A stretch of DNA of 35,156 nucleotides from Gammaproteobacteria bacterium (GTDB lineage Bacteria; Pseudomonadota; Gammaproteobacteria; Steroidobacterales; Steroidobacteraceae), in assembly GCA_027317845.1 (NCBI GenBank), contig DAHVQK010000016.1, positions 1 to 35,156 of the forward strand, written 5' to 3'. The notes under the pieces are model-generated. The model was not told the origin of the DNA. It worked only from the letters and a program-made list of their open reading frames with translations, and did no database searches. A program made the translations under genes and the position numbers. This document shows, in pieces, positions 15,984-23,874 of the stretch (within the stretch, counting starts at the first letter, position 1; each line of letters begins with the position of its first letter).

Positions 15984-16876
15984 GCGAGCATCTTCTCGAC
16001 GGGCAACACCAGCAGCGCGCTGGCGCCGGCCTTCTTCAGGCTCTCGAGCGTCTCCCAGAACACGTTCTCGCGGCACACCGCGTGGACGGCCACTTTGTCG
16101 GGGAAGCCCTCGAGCGGGATGATGGTGGGGGACTCGCTCCCGGGCAGGAGCTTGCGGATCTGAGGCAGGGCGTCCCGTGGCGCGTGCAGCATGATGTATT
16201 TGCTTTCACGCACCTGTTGCACGCCATCGATGCGCATCAACAGTCGCTCGACCCACTCGTCCTTCAGAGGCGCCAGCGCGAGCGGTGTGCGGATGAGCAC
16301 CGCGTGGCTCTCGAGAACGGTCTCGACCTCGCGCAGATGATTCGCCTGCAGCGTCGAGCCGGTCGAGACCAGGTCGCAGATGAGGTCCGCTCTGCCCAAG
16401 CGGGGGGCGATCTCCACCGCGCCCGAGAGCGTGACGATCTCCGCCTCGATGTCGCGCTCGCGCAGGTAGTTCTCGAGAAGGAAGGGATAGGTCGTGGCGA
16501 TGCGCCGGCCGCGCAGGCTCTCGGCCCCGGAGAACGAGGTGCCCTGCGGCACCGCGAGCGAGAGGCGGCAGCGGCCGAAATCGAGCTTGCGCACCTGCTG
16601 GAAGCGCACCGGGTGGCCGCGGGCGGCGAGCTCCAGGCGCTTCTCCTCGAGCACGTTCAGGCCGACGAGCCCGAGGTCGCAGACATCCTCCTGCACGAGG
16701 TCGGGGATGTCGTCATCGCGCACGAACAGGACATCGAGCGGCATGTTCTCCCCGTAGGCCATCAGCTGATCCTTGCCGCGGGAGATCTTCAGGCCGCAGC
16801 GCGCGAGCAGATCGAGCGAGGGGTCGGTGAGACGCCCGGACTTCTGGATGGCGAGCTTCAATCTGAGCTCATCCAT
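15980..16876 (-). CDS. hisG: ATP phosphoribosyltransferase, long form
   Basis: The 298-residue enzyme starts histidine synthesis by joining ATP and PRPP. The catalytic part includes LKLAIQKSGRLTDPSLDLLARCG, LFVRDDDIPDLVQEDVCDLGLVGLNVL and DLICDLVSTGSTLQANHLREVE, a PRPP-loop region. The final ~75 residues (SKYIMLHAPRDALPQIRKLLPGSESPTIIPLEG) match the C-terminal regulatory domain of the long form, which binds histidine for feedback inhibition, so no hisZ is required. ATG 16876 overlaps the end of the yerC-like gene by 8 bases (ATGGATGA). The track ORF from 17110 is too long. Confidence 0.97.
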   Translation of the reverse strand: MDELRLKLAIQKSGRLTDPSLDLLARCGLKISRGKDQLMAYGENMPLDVLFVRDDDIPDLVQEDVCDLGLVGLNVLEEKRLELAARGHPVRFQQVRKLDFGRCRLSLAVPQGTSFSGAESLRGRRIATTYPFLLENYLRERDIEAEIVTLSGAVEIAPRLGRADLICDLVSTGSTLQANHLREVETVLESHAVLIRTPLALAPLKDEWVERLLMRIDGVQQVRESKYIMLHAPRDALPQIRKLLPGSESPTIIPLEGFPDKVAVHAVCRENVFWETLESLKKAGASALLVLPVEKMLA

Positions 16877-17192
16877 GGCGGGGGGCCTCCTTGCCGAGAC
16901 GCTGGGCCACCAGGCCGTAGCCGCCGTTGCCGGCGGCGAGAAAGCGGGCGACCCGTCCGATGGTCGTGACGCTGACGCCGGTGAGGGCGTGGATCTCGCG
17001 GTAGGGCGTTCCCTTGCCGAGGTAATCGACGACCGCCCAGCGATCCGCCATGGCCTGAAGCTCGGCCGGCGTGCACAGGTCGCGAAAAAAGGCGCGGACT
17101 TCTTCCGCATCCCGCAGGGCGGCGATGGCGGTATAGAGGTTGCGCTCGGCGAGCGCTTCCTGACGGGGCGTGAGACTGCGATGGGTCTTCAT
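16869..17192 (-). CDS. YerC/YecD family TrpR-related regulator, probable his-operon repressor
   Basis: The 107-residue all-helical protein resembles the TrpR superfamily: LYTAIAALRDAEEVRAFFRDLCTPAELQAMADRW (about 19-52), then the helix-turn-helix GTPYREIHALTGVSVTTIGRVARFL (61-85), with GNGGYGL after it. It is the first gene of the his operon, its coding end overlaps hisG by 8 bases, and a 40-bp palindrome lies five bases upstream of its ATG. YerC-type proteins have been proposed as histidine-responsive repressors in several lineages; here that role is inferred from position and from the operator. The alternative is an unrelated DNA-binding role. No clear ribosome binding site precedes the ATG. 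Confidence 0.88.
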   Translation of the reverse strand: MKTHRSLTPRQEALAERNLYTAIAALRDAEEVRAFFRDLCTPAELQAMADRWAVVDYLGKGTPYREIHALTGVSVTTIGRVARFLAAGNGGYGLVAQRLGKEAPRHG

Positions 17193-17196
17193 GATA

Positions 17197-17236
17197 TGCC
17201 AATGTGCTAGCGTGCTAGCACGTTAGCATAGTGGCA
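17197..17236. promoter_or_regulatory. 40-bp imperfect palindrome, probable TrpR/YerC-type operator of the his operon
   Basis: Centred between 17216 and 17217, the two 20-base halves match at 17 of 20 positions; the inner 24 bp, TGCTAGCGTGCT/AGCACGTTAGCA, have one mismatch pair. It contains two CTAG tetramers four bases apart (CTAGCGTGCTAG), the same spacing as in the E. coli TrpR operator. A TATGCT -10-like element on the minus strand (17230-17225) lies within it, so binding would block transcription of yerC-his. Confidence 0.72.
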
Positions 17237-17295
17237 CGGCCGCCGCCACCCCCATCGGGGCATCGCGTGCCGCCGCGGCGGCGAGTGGCGCCCGC

Positions 17296-17325
17296 TTGAC
17301 CGCTTGCCCGGGGGCCGCCTAGACT
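17296..17325 (+). promoter_or_regulatory. Promoter of the SAM riboswitch-metX-metB transcript
   Basis: TTGACC (17296-17301) and TAGACT (17320-17325) match five and four consensus bases and are 18 bases apart. The predicted start, about 17332, is directly in front of the riboswitch P1 helix. Confidence 0.65.
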
Positions 17326-17332
17326 AGACCGC

Positions 17333-17457
17333 ACTCATCGAGACCGGCTGAGGGATAGGCCCTTAGACGCCGGGGCAACCGCCAGGCCCAACCAGCCTGT
17401 AAAGGTGCCAACTCCTGCGATTCGGTCACCTTCGGGGCGGTCGGGTCGACAGATGAG
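17333..17457 (+). promoter_or_regulatory. SAM-I (S box) riboswitch
   Basis: The aptamer signature is clear: CTCATCGAGACCGGCTGAGGGATAGGCCC, then GACGCCGGGGCAACC, AAAGGTGCCAACTCCTGC and GACAGATGAG. P1 is CTCATC (17334-17339) with GATGAG (17452-17457). SAM-I riboswitches turn methionine-synthesis genes off when S-adenosylmethionine is abundant, which fits metX-metB directly downstream. About 115 bases separate it from metX and hold the expression platform. The 93-aa and 421-aa minus ORFs here are spurious. Confidence 0.95.
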
Positions 17458-17525
17458 CGATCCGCGAAGCTCCGCCCACTGCCGTGGCGGGGATGGTCGC
17501 GGCAACCCGCCTGTCCTGGCGGGCG

Positions 17526-17565
17526 CTCCGCAGGGGTTCTCGGTGTCAACGAGAGGAATGCGGAG
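17526..17565 (+). promoter_or_regulatory. Ribosome-site-sequestering hairpin of the SAM riboswitch
   Basis: CTCCGC (17526-17531) pairs with GCGGAG (17560-17565), which contains the metX Shine-Dalgarno six bases before ATG 17572. An inner CTCG/CGAG pairing extends the stem. An upstream GCGGGG (17487-17492) could pair with CTCCGC instead and release the site. No U-tract follows any hairpin, so control is probably translational. This is inferred by eye, without folding energies. Confidence 0.5.
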
Positions 17566-17571
17566 CCACCC

Positions 17572-18603
17572 ATGAATGCCATAGCGCAAGCCCCGGTCAC
17601 AGCGGGATTTGAGGCGTATCCGTCGTCCGGATCGGCGTGCGAGGGTATGTTCGATATTCCCGGAGAGTTTGCGCTGCATCACGGTGGCACGCTCACCGCG
17701 GTGCGCGTGGCCTGGCGGATGGTGGGGCCCGAGCATGCTCCCGTCGTGTGCGCGTTGGGAGGCATCTCGGCCAGCCGCCGGGTCTGCCTGACCGAGAAGC
17801 CCCGTGAGAGCTGGTGGCAGGAAGTGGCCGGTCCGGGGCGCCCGCTCGACACCGAGCGCTTGCGGGTGCTGTCGTTCGATTTTCTCGGCGGCAGTGGCGA
17901 GACCTCGGGGCCCGCTCCGGGGGAGACCTTTCCGAGCGTCTCCACCTACGATCAGGCCGAGGTGCTGCTCAGATTGATCGATCACCTCGGGGTGCGCTCG
18001 CTGCGCGCCATCGCCGGGGGCTCGTACGGGGGCATGGTGGCGCTCGCTTTCGCCGAGCGCTACCCGGAGCGTGTCGGTCGGCTGATCGTGCTGTGCGCCA
18101 CCGATCGTCCCCATCCCCTGGGCACCGCGTGGCGCTCCGTGCAGCGCGACATCGTGCGCCTGGGCATCGGCAGCGGCCGGGCTCGCGAGGCCCTGGCGCT
18201 CGCCCGGGCGCTCGCCATGTCGACCTACCGCACCGGCGAGGAATTCCAGGCGCGATTCGAGGGACTGCCCGTGCTCGATAAGGGCCGCTTCCGTCTTCCC
18301 GTGGAGCGCTATCTGCGCGCGCGGGGCGAGGATTACGCGATGCGCAATCGGCCCGAGGCCTTTCTCTGTCTTTCCGAATCGATCGACCTGCACCGGGTCG
18401 ATGCGGCCCGCATCTGCGTGCCGACCGCCGCGGTGGCGGTGCGCGAGGACATGCTGGTGCCGCTGGCGGATGCGCGTGGCATGGTCGCACGGCTGCATTC
18501 GGCGAGACTGCACGAGATCTCCTCGATCTACGGCCACGACGCCTTCCTCAAAGAATCCCAACAGTTGCACGGCGTGTTCGCCGCGGCGCTGGACAGTCAA
18601 TGA
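17572..18603 (+). CDS. metX: Homoserine O-acyltransferase, MetX family
   Basis: The 343-residue alpha/beta-hydrolase activates homoserine by O-acylation, the entry step to methionine. The nucleophile is Ser151 in AIAGGSYGGMVALAF; the acid is probably the Asp in AVREDMLVP (about 289) and the base His322 in IYGHDAFLKE. It is shorter than classical ~370-residue MetX acetyltransferases. In several gammaproteobacterial relatives MetX uses succinyl-CoA; which acyl donor is used here cannot be decided by eye, so acetyl- and succinyltransferase both remain possible. The start ATG has GGAG six bases upstream, inside the riboswitch hairpin. It overlaps metB by 4 bp (ATGA). Confidence 0.92.
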   Translation: MNAIAQAPVTAGFEAYPSSGSACEGMFDIPGEFALHHGGTLTAVRVAWRMVGPEHAPVVCALGGISASRRVCLTEKPRESWWQEVAGPGRPLDTERLRVLSFDFLGGSGETSGPAPGETFPSVSTYDQAEVLLRLIDHLGVRSLRAIAGGSYGGMVALAFAERYPERVGRLIVLCATDRPHPLGTAWRSVQRDIVRLGIGSGRAREALALARALAMSTYRTGEEFQARFEGLPVLDKGRFRLPVERYLRARGEDYAMRNRPEAFLCLSESIDLHRVDAARICVPTAAVAVREDMLVPLADARGMVARLHSARLHEISSIYGHDAFLKESQQLHGVFAAALDSQ

Positions 18604-19787
18604 AAGGTCATATGAGTCTGCCCAAACACCCCGCTTCCCAGATCACCCGGACCGTGCGCGCCGGGCTCGAGTCCGATGAGGTTACCGGCGCGGTCGTGCC
18701 GCCGATCCACCTCACCTCCACGTTCGCGTTCCGAGGTTTCGGCGAGAAGCGCAAGTACGATTACAGCCGCTCGGGAAACCCGACACGCGACCTCCTGGGC
18801 GCGGCACTCGCGCAACTCGAGGGCGGCGCGGGCGCGGTGGTCACCGCGACCGGCATGGCAGCGATCACCGTCGCCGGCTACCTGGTGCCGGCCGGAGCGC
18901 GCATCGTGGCGCCGCACGACTGCTACGGGGGAACGTACCGGCTGTTCGATGCCTGGCGGCGCCGCGGCGAGCGGCAGGTGGAGTTCGTGAACTTCGGCGA
19001 CCTGTCCGCGGTCCGGGCGGCGCTGTCTGCCCCCGCGGCGCTGCTGTGGATCGAGACCCCGAGCAATCCGCTGCTGCGCATCACGGACATCGAGCAGTTC
19101 GCGGCACTCGGGCACGGCGCGGGCGCCAAGGTGGTGGTCGACAACACCTTTCTTTCGCCCGCCTGGCAGCAGCCGCTGTCACTCGGCGCGGACCTGGTCG
19201 TGCATTCGACCACCAAGTATCTGAACGGCCACAGCGATGTGGTCGGAGGGGCGGTCGTCGCGCGTGATGCGGCGATGCACCAGGAGCTCGCATGGTGGGC
19301 CAACTGTCTCGGTCTCACCGGCTCGCCGTTCGACAGCTTTCTGACGCTGCGCGGACTGCGCACCCTGCACGCGAGGCTCGAGCATCACGGCCGCAACGCG
19401 CAGGCGCTCGCCGAGTGGCTCGCCAAGCAGCCGGGGGTGGCCCGGGTCCACTATCCGGGCCTCCCGGGCCATCCGGGCCACGAGGTGGCGCGGCGTCAGC
19501 AACGCGGCTTCGGAGCGATCGTCACGCTCGAGCTCGCCGGCGGCCACGAGACGGTGCGCGCATTCACCGCGGCACTGGAGTATTTCTCCCTGGCCGAGTC
19601 CCTGGGCGGCGTCGAGAGCCTGGTGGCGCACCCGGCCACCATGACCCACGCGGCGATGGAGCCGGCTGCCCGGGAGAAGGCGGGACTCACGGACGGTCTC
19701 ATCCGGTTGTCGGTGGGGATCGAGGCGCTCGAGGATCTGCGAGCCGATCTCGCGGCGGGACTGGAGCGAGCGGCGCGCGCCGCGTAG
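18600..19787 (+). CDS. metB: Cystathionine gamma-synthase / O-acylhomoserine thiol-lyase family
   Basis: The 395-residue Cys/Met-metabolism PLP enzyme condenses an O-acylated homoserine with cysteine (or sulfide). Typical stretches are YDYSRSGNPTRDLLGAALAQLEGG, TATGMAAIT, ETPSNPLLRITDI, VVDNTFLSPAWQQPL and the PLP lysine Lys206 in VVHSTTKYLNGHSDVVGG. The pairing with metX under one SAM riboswitch fits cystathionine gamma-synthase, but direct sulfhydrylation is an alternative. ATG 18600 overlaps the metX stop; ATG 18612, with AAAGG five bases upstream, is the other possible start. Confidence 0.92.
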   Translation: MKGHMSLPKHPASQITRTVRAGLESDEVTGAVVPPIHLTSTFAFRGFGEKRKYDYSRSGNPTRDLLGAALAQLEGGAGAVVTATGMAAITVAGYLVPAGARIVAPHDCYGGTYRLFDAWRRRGERQVEFVNFGDLSAVRAALSAPAALLWIETPSNPLLRITDIEQFAALGHGAGAKVVVDNTFLSPAWQQPLSLGADLVVHSTTKYLNGHSDVVGGAVVARDAAMHQELAWWANCLGLTGSPFDSFLTLRGLRTLHARLEHHGRNAQALAEWLAKQPGVARVHYPGLPGHPGHEVARRQQRGFGAIVTLELAGGHETVRAFTAALEYFSLAESLGGVESLVAHPATMTHAAMEPAAREKAGLTDGLIRLSVGIEALEDLRADLAAGLERAARAA

Positions 19788-19813
19788 GAAGGCGACCGAG
19801 GAGCGGATGTGCG

Positions 19814-19829
19814 CGGGCCTTGCGGCCCG
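19814..19829. terminator. Small hairpin between convergent metB and leuB
   Basis: CGGGCC-TTGC-GGCCCG is a perfect 6-bp stem with a tetraloop in the 51-base gap where two operons converge. It lacks a T-tract, so the terminator function is tentative. Confidence 0.35.
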
Positions 19830-19838
19830 AGGTCGAGC

Positions 19839-20897
19839 TCAGAGCTTCGCCAGCACGGCCTCACCGAATTCCCTCGTCGAGAGTGCGCGCGTGCCCTGGG
19901 TTGCGACATCGGGTGTGCGCGCGCCCTGCTCGAGGACCGCCGAGACCGCGCGCTCGAGGGCCGCCGCTTCGCTCTCGAGCCCGAGCGAATGGCGCAGCAG
20001 CAGCGCGGCGCTGAGGATCGTCCCGCAGGGATTGGCGATGCCTTGGCCCGCGATGTCCGGGGCCGAGCCGTGGATGGGCTCGTACAGGCCCCGAGTACCC
20101 TCGCCGAGGGATGCGGAAGGCAACAGCCCGAGTGAGCCTGCGAGCATGGAAGCCTCATCCGTCAGGATGTCGCCGAACATGTTCTCGGTGACCAGGACAT
20201 CGAAATCGCGGGGCCGGCGGATGAGATGCATGGCCGCGGAGTCGACCAGCATGTGCTCGAGCGAGACGTCCGGGAATTGCGCACGCATGACTCGGGTGGT
20301 GACTTCGCGCCAGAGGCGCGAAGTCTCGAGCACGTTGGATTTGTCTATGGAAACCAGCCTGCTGCGGCGTTTCTGCGCCAGGCGCGCCGCGGTGCGCACG
20401 ATGCGCTCGATTTCCTGCACGGTGTAGGTGCAGACATCGGTGGCCGAGAGGGCATCGCGACGCTTTTCGCCGAAGTAGATCCCTCCGGTCAGCTCGCGGA
20501 CGAACATCAGATCCACACCCTCGATCACCTCCGGCTTGAGGGTCGAGGCGCCGAGCAGGGCAGGGTGGACCTTGACGGGTCTCAGGTTCGCGTACACGCC
20601 GAGCGCGCTGCGCAAGGCGAGAAGCCCCTGCTCGGGGCGCACCTTGGCCGTGGGCGCCGACCACTTCGGGCCGCCGATCGCCCCGAGCAACACCGCATCG
20701 GCCGCCCGGCAGGCATGCAATGTCTCATCGGGCAGCGGGTTGCCCGTGAGGTCGATGGCGGCCCCGCCAAAGGGCAGTTCGGTGAGCGTGAAATCGTGCC
20801 CGTGGCGCCCGGCGAGGGTGCGCAGGCACCGCAGGCCCTCGGCGATGACTTCGGGCCCGATGCCATCACCGGGCAGTACGGCTATCGTTGCTTTCAT
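19839..20897 (-). CDS. leuB: 3-isopropylmalate dehydrogenase
   Basis: The 352-residue enzyme oxidises and decarboxylates 3-isopropylmalate in leucine synthesis. It has [20 protein letters not shown] at the N-terminus, [12 protein letters not shown], the substrate-binding arginine stretch [34 protein letters not shown], the metal-site region [27 protein letters not shown] and the NAD-site stretch [20 protein letters not shown]. It is the last gene of the operon and overlaps leuD by 4 bp. Confidence 0.97.
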   Translation of the reverse strand: MKATIAVLPGDGIGPEVIAEGLRCLRTLAGRHGHDFTLTELPFGGAAIDLTGNPLPDETLHACRAADAVLLGAIGGPKWSAPTAKVRPEQGLLALRSALGVYANLRPVKVHPALLGASTLKPEVIEGVDLMFVRELTGGIYFGEKRRDALSATDVCTYTVQEIERIVRTAARLAQKRRSRLVSIDKSNVLETSRLWREVTTRVMRAQFPDVSLEHMLVDSAAMHLIRRPRDFDVLVTENMFGDILTDEASMLAGSLGLLPSASLGEGTRGLYEPIHGSAPDIAGQGIANPCGTILSAALLLRHSLGLESEAAALERAVSAVLEQGARTPDVATQGTRALSTREFGEAVLAKL

Positions 20898-21472
20898 TGG
20901 ATCCCGGCTCGTCCTTCGTAGGCGGCGATCTCGGTCTCACGGCCGAGGAGGAACCCGAGCTCATCGACCCCGTTGATCAGGCAGTAGCGCGCGAAGGGCT
21001 CGAGCGGGAAGTGCGCCTCGCCGGCAGGATGGCGCAGCGTGGCGGTCTCTAGGTCGATGCTCACCTCCGCGCCCGGGTGCTCGAGCAGCCAGCGATGCGT
21101 GTCCGGATCGACGATGACCGGCACCAGGCCGTTCTTCAGCGAGTTGCTGCGGAAGATGTCGGCGATCTGAGTGCTCACCACGGCGCGAAAGCCGTAGTCG
21201 GTGAGTGCCCAGGGCGCGTGCTCGCGCGAGGACCCGCAGCCGAAATTATTGCCCGCGACCAGGATGGCGCAGCCCTCGGCGGCCGCGCGGTTCAGGGCGA
21301 AGTCCGGCCTCGGGATGCCGTCCGGCCCGTACCGCCAGTCGGCGAACAGGTGCTTGCCGAGTCCCTCGCGTGTGGTGGTGGTGAGAAAGCGTGCCGGGAT
21401 GATCTGGTCGGTGTCGACATCGCTCACCGGGAGCACCGCGGTGCGCGAGCGCAGGGTACGAATCGGTTCCAT
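20894..21472 (-). CDS. leuD: 3-isopropylmalate dehydratase small subunit
   Basis: The 192-residue subunit works with LeuC to isomerise 2- to 3-isopropylmalate. Recognisable parts are the start [30 protein letters not shown] and [21 protein letters not shown] (about 71-91), the aconitase swivel-domain signature. Its ATG shares one base with the leuC stop (TAATG), and its own stop overlaps the leuB start. Confidence 0.97.
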   Translation of the reverse strand: MEPIRTLRSRTAVLPVSDVDTDQIIPARFLTTTTREGLGKHLFADWRYGPDGIPRPDFALNRAAAEGCAILVAGNNFGCGSSREHAPWALTDYGFRAVVSTQIADIFRSNSLKNGLVPVIVDPDTHRWLLEHPGAEVSIDLETATLRHPAGEAHFPLEPFARYCLINGVDELGFLLGRETEIAAYEGRAGIQ

Positions 21473-22878
21473 TACATCAGCTCCCTGGGGTCGGTGACAC
21501 GGCCACGCACTGCGCAGGCCGCGGCGGTGAGGGGGCTTGCGAGGAGCGTCCGCGCGCCCACGCCCTGCCGGCCCTCGAAGTTGCGGTTGCTGGTGCTCAC
21601 GGCGTAGTGCCCCTTCGCCACGAGGTCACCGTTCATCCCCAAGCACATCGAGCAGCCCGACTCGCGCCACTCGGCGCCCGCCTCGAGGAATACCCGGTCG
21701 AGTCCTTCGGCTTCGGCCTCGCGCTTGACCTGCTGGGAGCCGGGCACCACCAGCATCTGGACACCGGAGGCGACCTTGCGGCCGCGCAGGAGCGAGGCCG
21801 CAAGGCGCAGGTCCGAGAGCCGCCCGTTGGTGCAGCTGCCGACGAACACGACGTTCACGGGGTGCTCCTTGATCGGCTGGCCGGGAGAGAAGCCCATGTA
21901 GGCGAGGGACTTCTCGAACACCGGGTCGCCGGGACGCTCCGGGATCGCCCCTCCGATCGGGATCACCATGCCCGGATGGGTGCCGTAGGTGACCATGGGT
22001 TCGAGCGTCGAGGCGTCGATGTCGATTTCCCGATCGAAACGTGCCCCCGGGTCGGTGGGAAGCGCTCGCCAGTGCTCGAGCGCGCGCTCCCAGTCCTCGC
22101 CCCGGGGGGCGTGGAGGCGGCCCGACAGGTAGGCGAAGGTGGTCTCATCCGGGGCGATCATGCCGGCGCGCGCACCGGCCTCGATCGACATGTTGCACAC
22201 CGTCATGCGCCCGTCCATGTCGAGGGAGCGGATGCCGCCACCCCGGTACTCGATGACATGGCCCGTGCCGCCGCCGATGCCGATGCGACCGATGATGGAG
22301 AGAATGAGATCCTTGGCGCCGACACCGGCGGGAAACCGGCCCTCGACGTTGATGGCGAACGTGCGCGGCTTGCGCTGCAGCAGACACTGCGTGGCGAGCA
22401 CGTGTCCCACCTCTGTCGTGCCGATGCCGAAGGCGAGCGCTCCGAGGGCTCCATGGGTGCTCGTGTGGCTGTCGCCGCAGACCACCGTCTTGCCCGGTTG
22501 GGTGAGCCCGAGCTCCGGCCCGATGATGTGCACGATCCCGCGCCGGTCGTTGCGCAGATCGAGCAGCTCCACGCCGAATGCGGCGCAGTTCACCTCGAGC
22601 TCGCGCACCTGGCGGGCCGCGGCCTCGATCGCGATCGGCGCCCCGCCAAAGACCTGCTCGGTGCGCGTCGGCGTCGAGTGATCCATGGTCGCGAACGTCA
22701 ATTGCGGCCGGCGGACTTTCAGTGCCCGCTGTCGCAGCACCGTGAAGGCCTGCGGGGAGGTGACTTCGTGGATGAGGTGCAGGTCGATGTAGAGCACCGC
22801 CGGCGTGTCGGCCCTCTCGGCGGCCACCTCGTGTGCCCGCCAGACCTTCTCGAAGAGAGTTTGTGGAGTTGTGCTCAT
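21472..22878 (-). CDS. leuC: 3-isopropylmalate dehydratase large subunit
   Basis: The 468-residue aconitase-family subunit carries a [4Fe-4S] cluster. Cluster cysteines are in [16 protein letters not shown] and [12 protein letters not shown] near the C-terminus. Other signatures are [19 protein letters not shown], and [30 protein letters not shown] 22878 ([13 protein letters not shown]) overlaps the ilvE stop by 4 bp; the track's longer ORF to 23121 reads into ilvE. Confidence 0.97.
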   Translation of the reverse strand: MSTTPQTLFEKVWRAHEVAAERADTPAVLYIDLHLIHEVTSPQAFTVLRQRALKVRRPQLTFATMDHSTPTRTEQVFGGAPIAIEAAARQVRELEVNCAAFGVELLDLRNDRRGIVHIIGPELGLTQPGKTVVCGDSHTSTHGALGALAFGIGTTEVGHVLATQCLLQRKPRTFAINVEGRFPAGVGAKDLILSIIGRIGIGGGTGHVIEYRGGGIRSLDMDGRMTVCNMSIEAGARAGMIAPDETTFAYLSGRLHAPRGEDWERALEHWRALPTDPGARFDREIDIDASTLEPMVTYGTHPGMVIPIGGAIPERPGDPVFEKSLAYMGFSPGQPIKEHPVNVVFVGSCTNGRLSDLRLAASLLRGRKVASGVQMLVVPGSQQVKREAEAEGLDRVFLEAGAEWRESGCSMCLGMNGDLVAKGHYAVSTSNRNFEGRQGVGARTLLASPLTAAACAVRGRVTDPRELM

Positions 22879-23840
22879 CCGCCTGCCGCCGCCACCGGCG
22901 CCTGTGTCTTCATGTCGATGTGATCCAGCCAGCCCCACTTGTCGGGCGTCTCGCCGCTGAAGAGGCCGAAGAACGCCTTCTGGAGCGATTCGGTGATGGG
23001 GCCGCGGCGGCCCAGGCCCACCGTCAGCCGGTCCACCGAGCGGATGGGGGTGATCTCTACCGCGGTGCCCGTGAAGAAAGCCTCGTCCGCGATGTAGAGC
23101 AATTCGCGGGGAATGGCGCACTCGCGCACCGTGATGCCCCGCTCGCGCGCGAGGCGCATGACGGTGTCGCGGGTGATGCCCGCCAGCACCGAGTGGGCGA
23201 GCGCCGGGGTGAGCAGCTCCCCGTCCTTCACCAGGAACAGGTTCTCCCCCGAGCCCTCACTCAAGGTGCCGTCTGGGGCGAGGCCGATGCCCTCATCGAA
23301 CCCCAGGCGCCGCGCCTCCGCGCCGATCAGCTGGCTCGAAAGGTAATTGCCGGCGGCCTTGGCGAGGGCCGGCAGGGTGTTCGGGGCGAGGCGGCTCCAG
23401 GAGGAGATGCACACATCGACCCCCTGGGCCTCGCTCTCGTGCCCGAGATACCTGCCCCACTCCCACGCGGCCACCGCCACCTCGGTGGGGGGATCGTTCT
23501 TCGGTGTCACGCCAATCTCGCCGTAGCCGCGAAAGACCACCGGGCGGAGGTAGGCGCCGCGGGTGAGCGCATTGGCGCTGACCACCTGGCGGCACGCCTC
23601 GTTCATCTGCTCGGCGCTGAAGGGCAGCGTCATGCGGTAGATCTTGGCCGAGTCGAGGAGCCGGCGCGTGTGCTCGCGCAGGCGAAAGATCGCCACTCCA
23701 CGGGGAGTCTCGTATGCGCGCACCCCCTCGAAGACCGATGAGCCGTAATGCAGCGCGTGCGACAACACGTGAACCGTGGCCTTCTCCCACGGGACGAGCG
23801 TGCCGTTGAACCAGATGAACCGGGTGGCCGGTATGGGCAT
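22875..23840 (-). CDS. ilvE: Branched-chain amino acid aminotransferase
   Basis: The 321-residue fold-type IV PLP enzyme does the last step of Leu, Ile and Val synthesis. It has [51 protein letters not shown], the PLP lysine Lys161 in [13 protein letters not shown], and [20 protein letters not shown] lies seven bases before ATG 23840. Its place between leuA and leuC joins the shared final step to the leucine genes. Confidence 0.96.
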   Translation of the reverse strand: MPIPATRFIWFNGTLVPWEKATVHVLSHALHYGSSVFEGVRAYETPRGVAIFRLREHTRRLLDSAKIYRMTLPFSAEQMNEACRQVVSANALTRGAYLRPVVFRGYGEIGVTPKNDPPTEVAVAAWEWGRYLGHESEAQGVDVCISSWSRLAPNTLPALAKAAGNYLSSQLIGAEARRLGFDEGIGLAPDGTLSEGSGENLFLVKDGELLTPALAHSVLAGITRDTVMRLARERGITVRECAIPRELLYIADEAFFTGTAVEITPIRSVDRLTVGLGRRGPITESLQKAFFGLFSGETPDKWGWLDHIDMKTQAPVAAAGG

Positions 23841-23874
23841 GATGATCCTCCGTCGCAGCCTCTACGATGAGGCC

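Noticed and set aside
14667-16163. 498-aa plus-strand ORF across hisD and hisG
   Set aside because: Shadow of two certain genes; no domain seen.
17193-17332. Histidine leader peptide/attenuator for the his operon
   Set aside because: I found no His-rich short ORF or U-tract hairpin here; the palindrome suggests repressor control instead.
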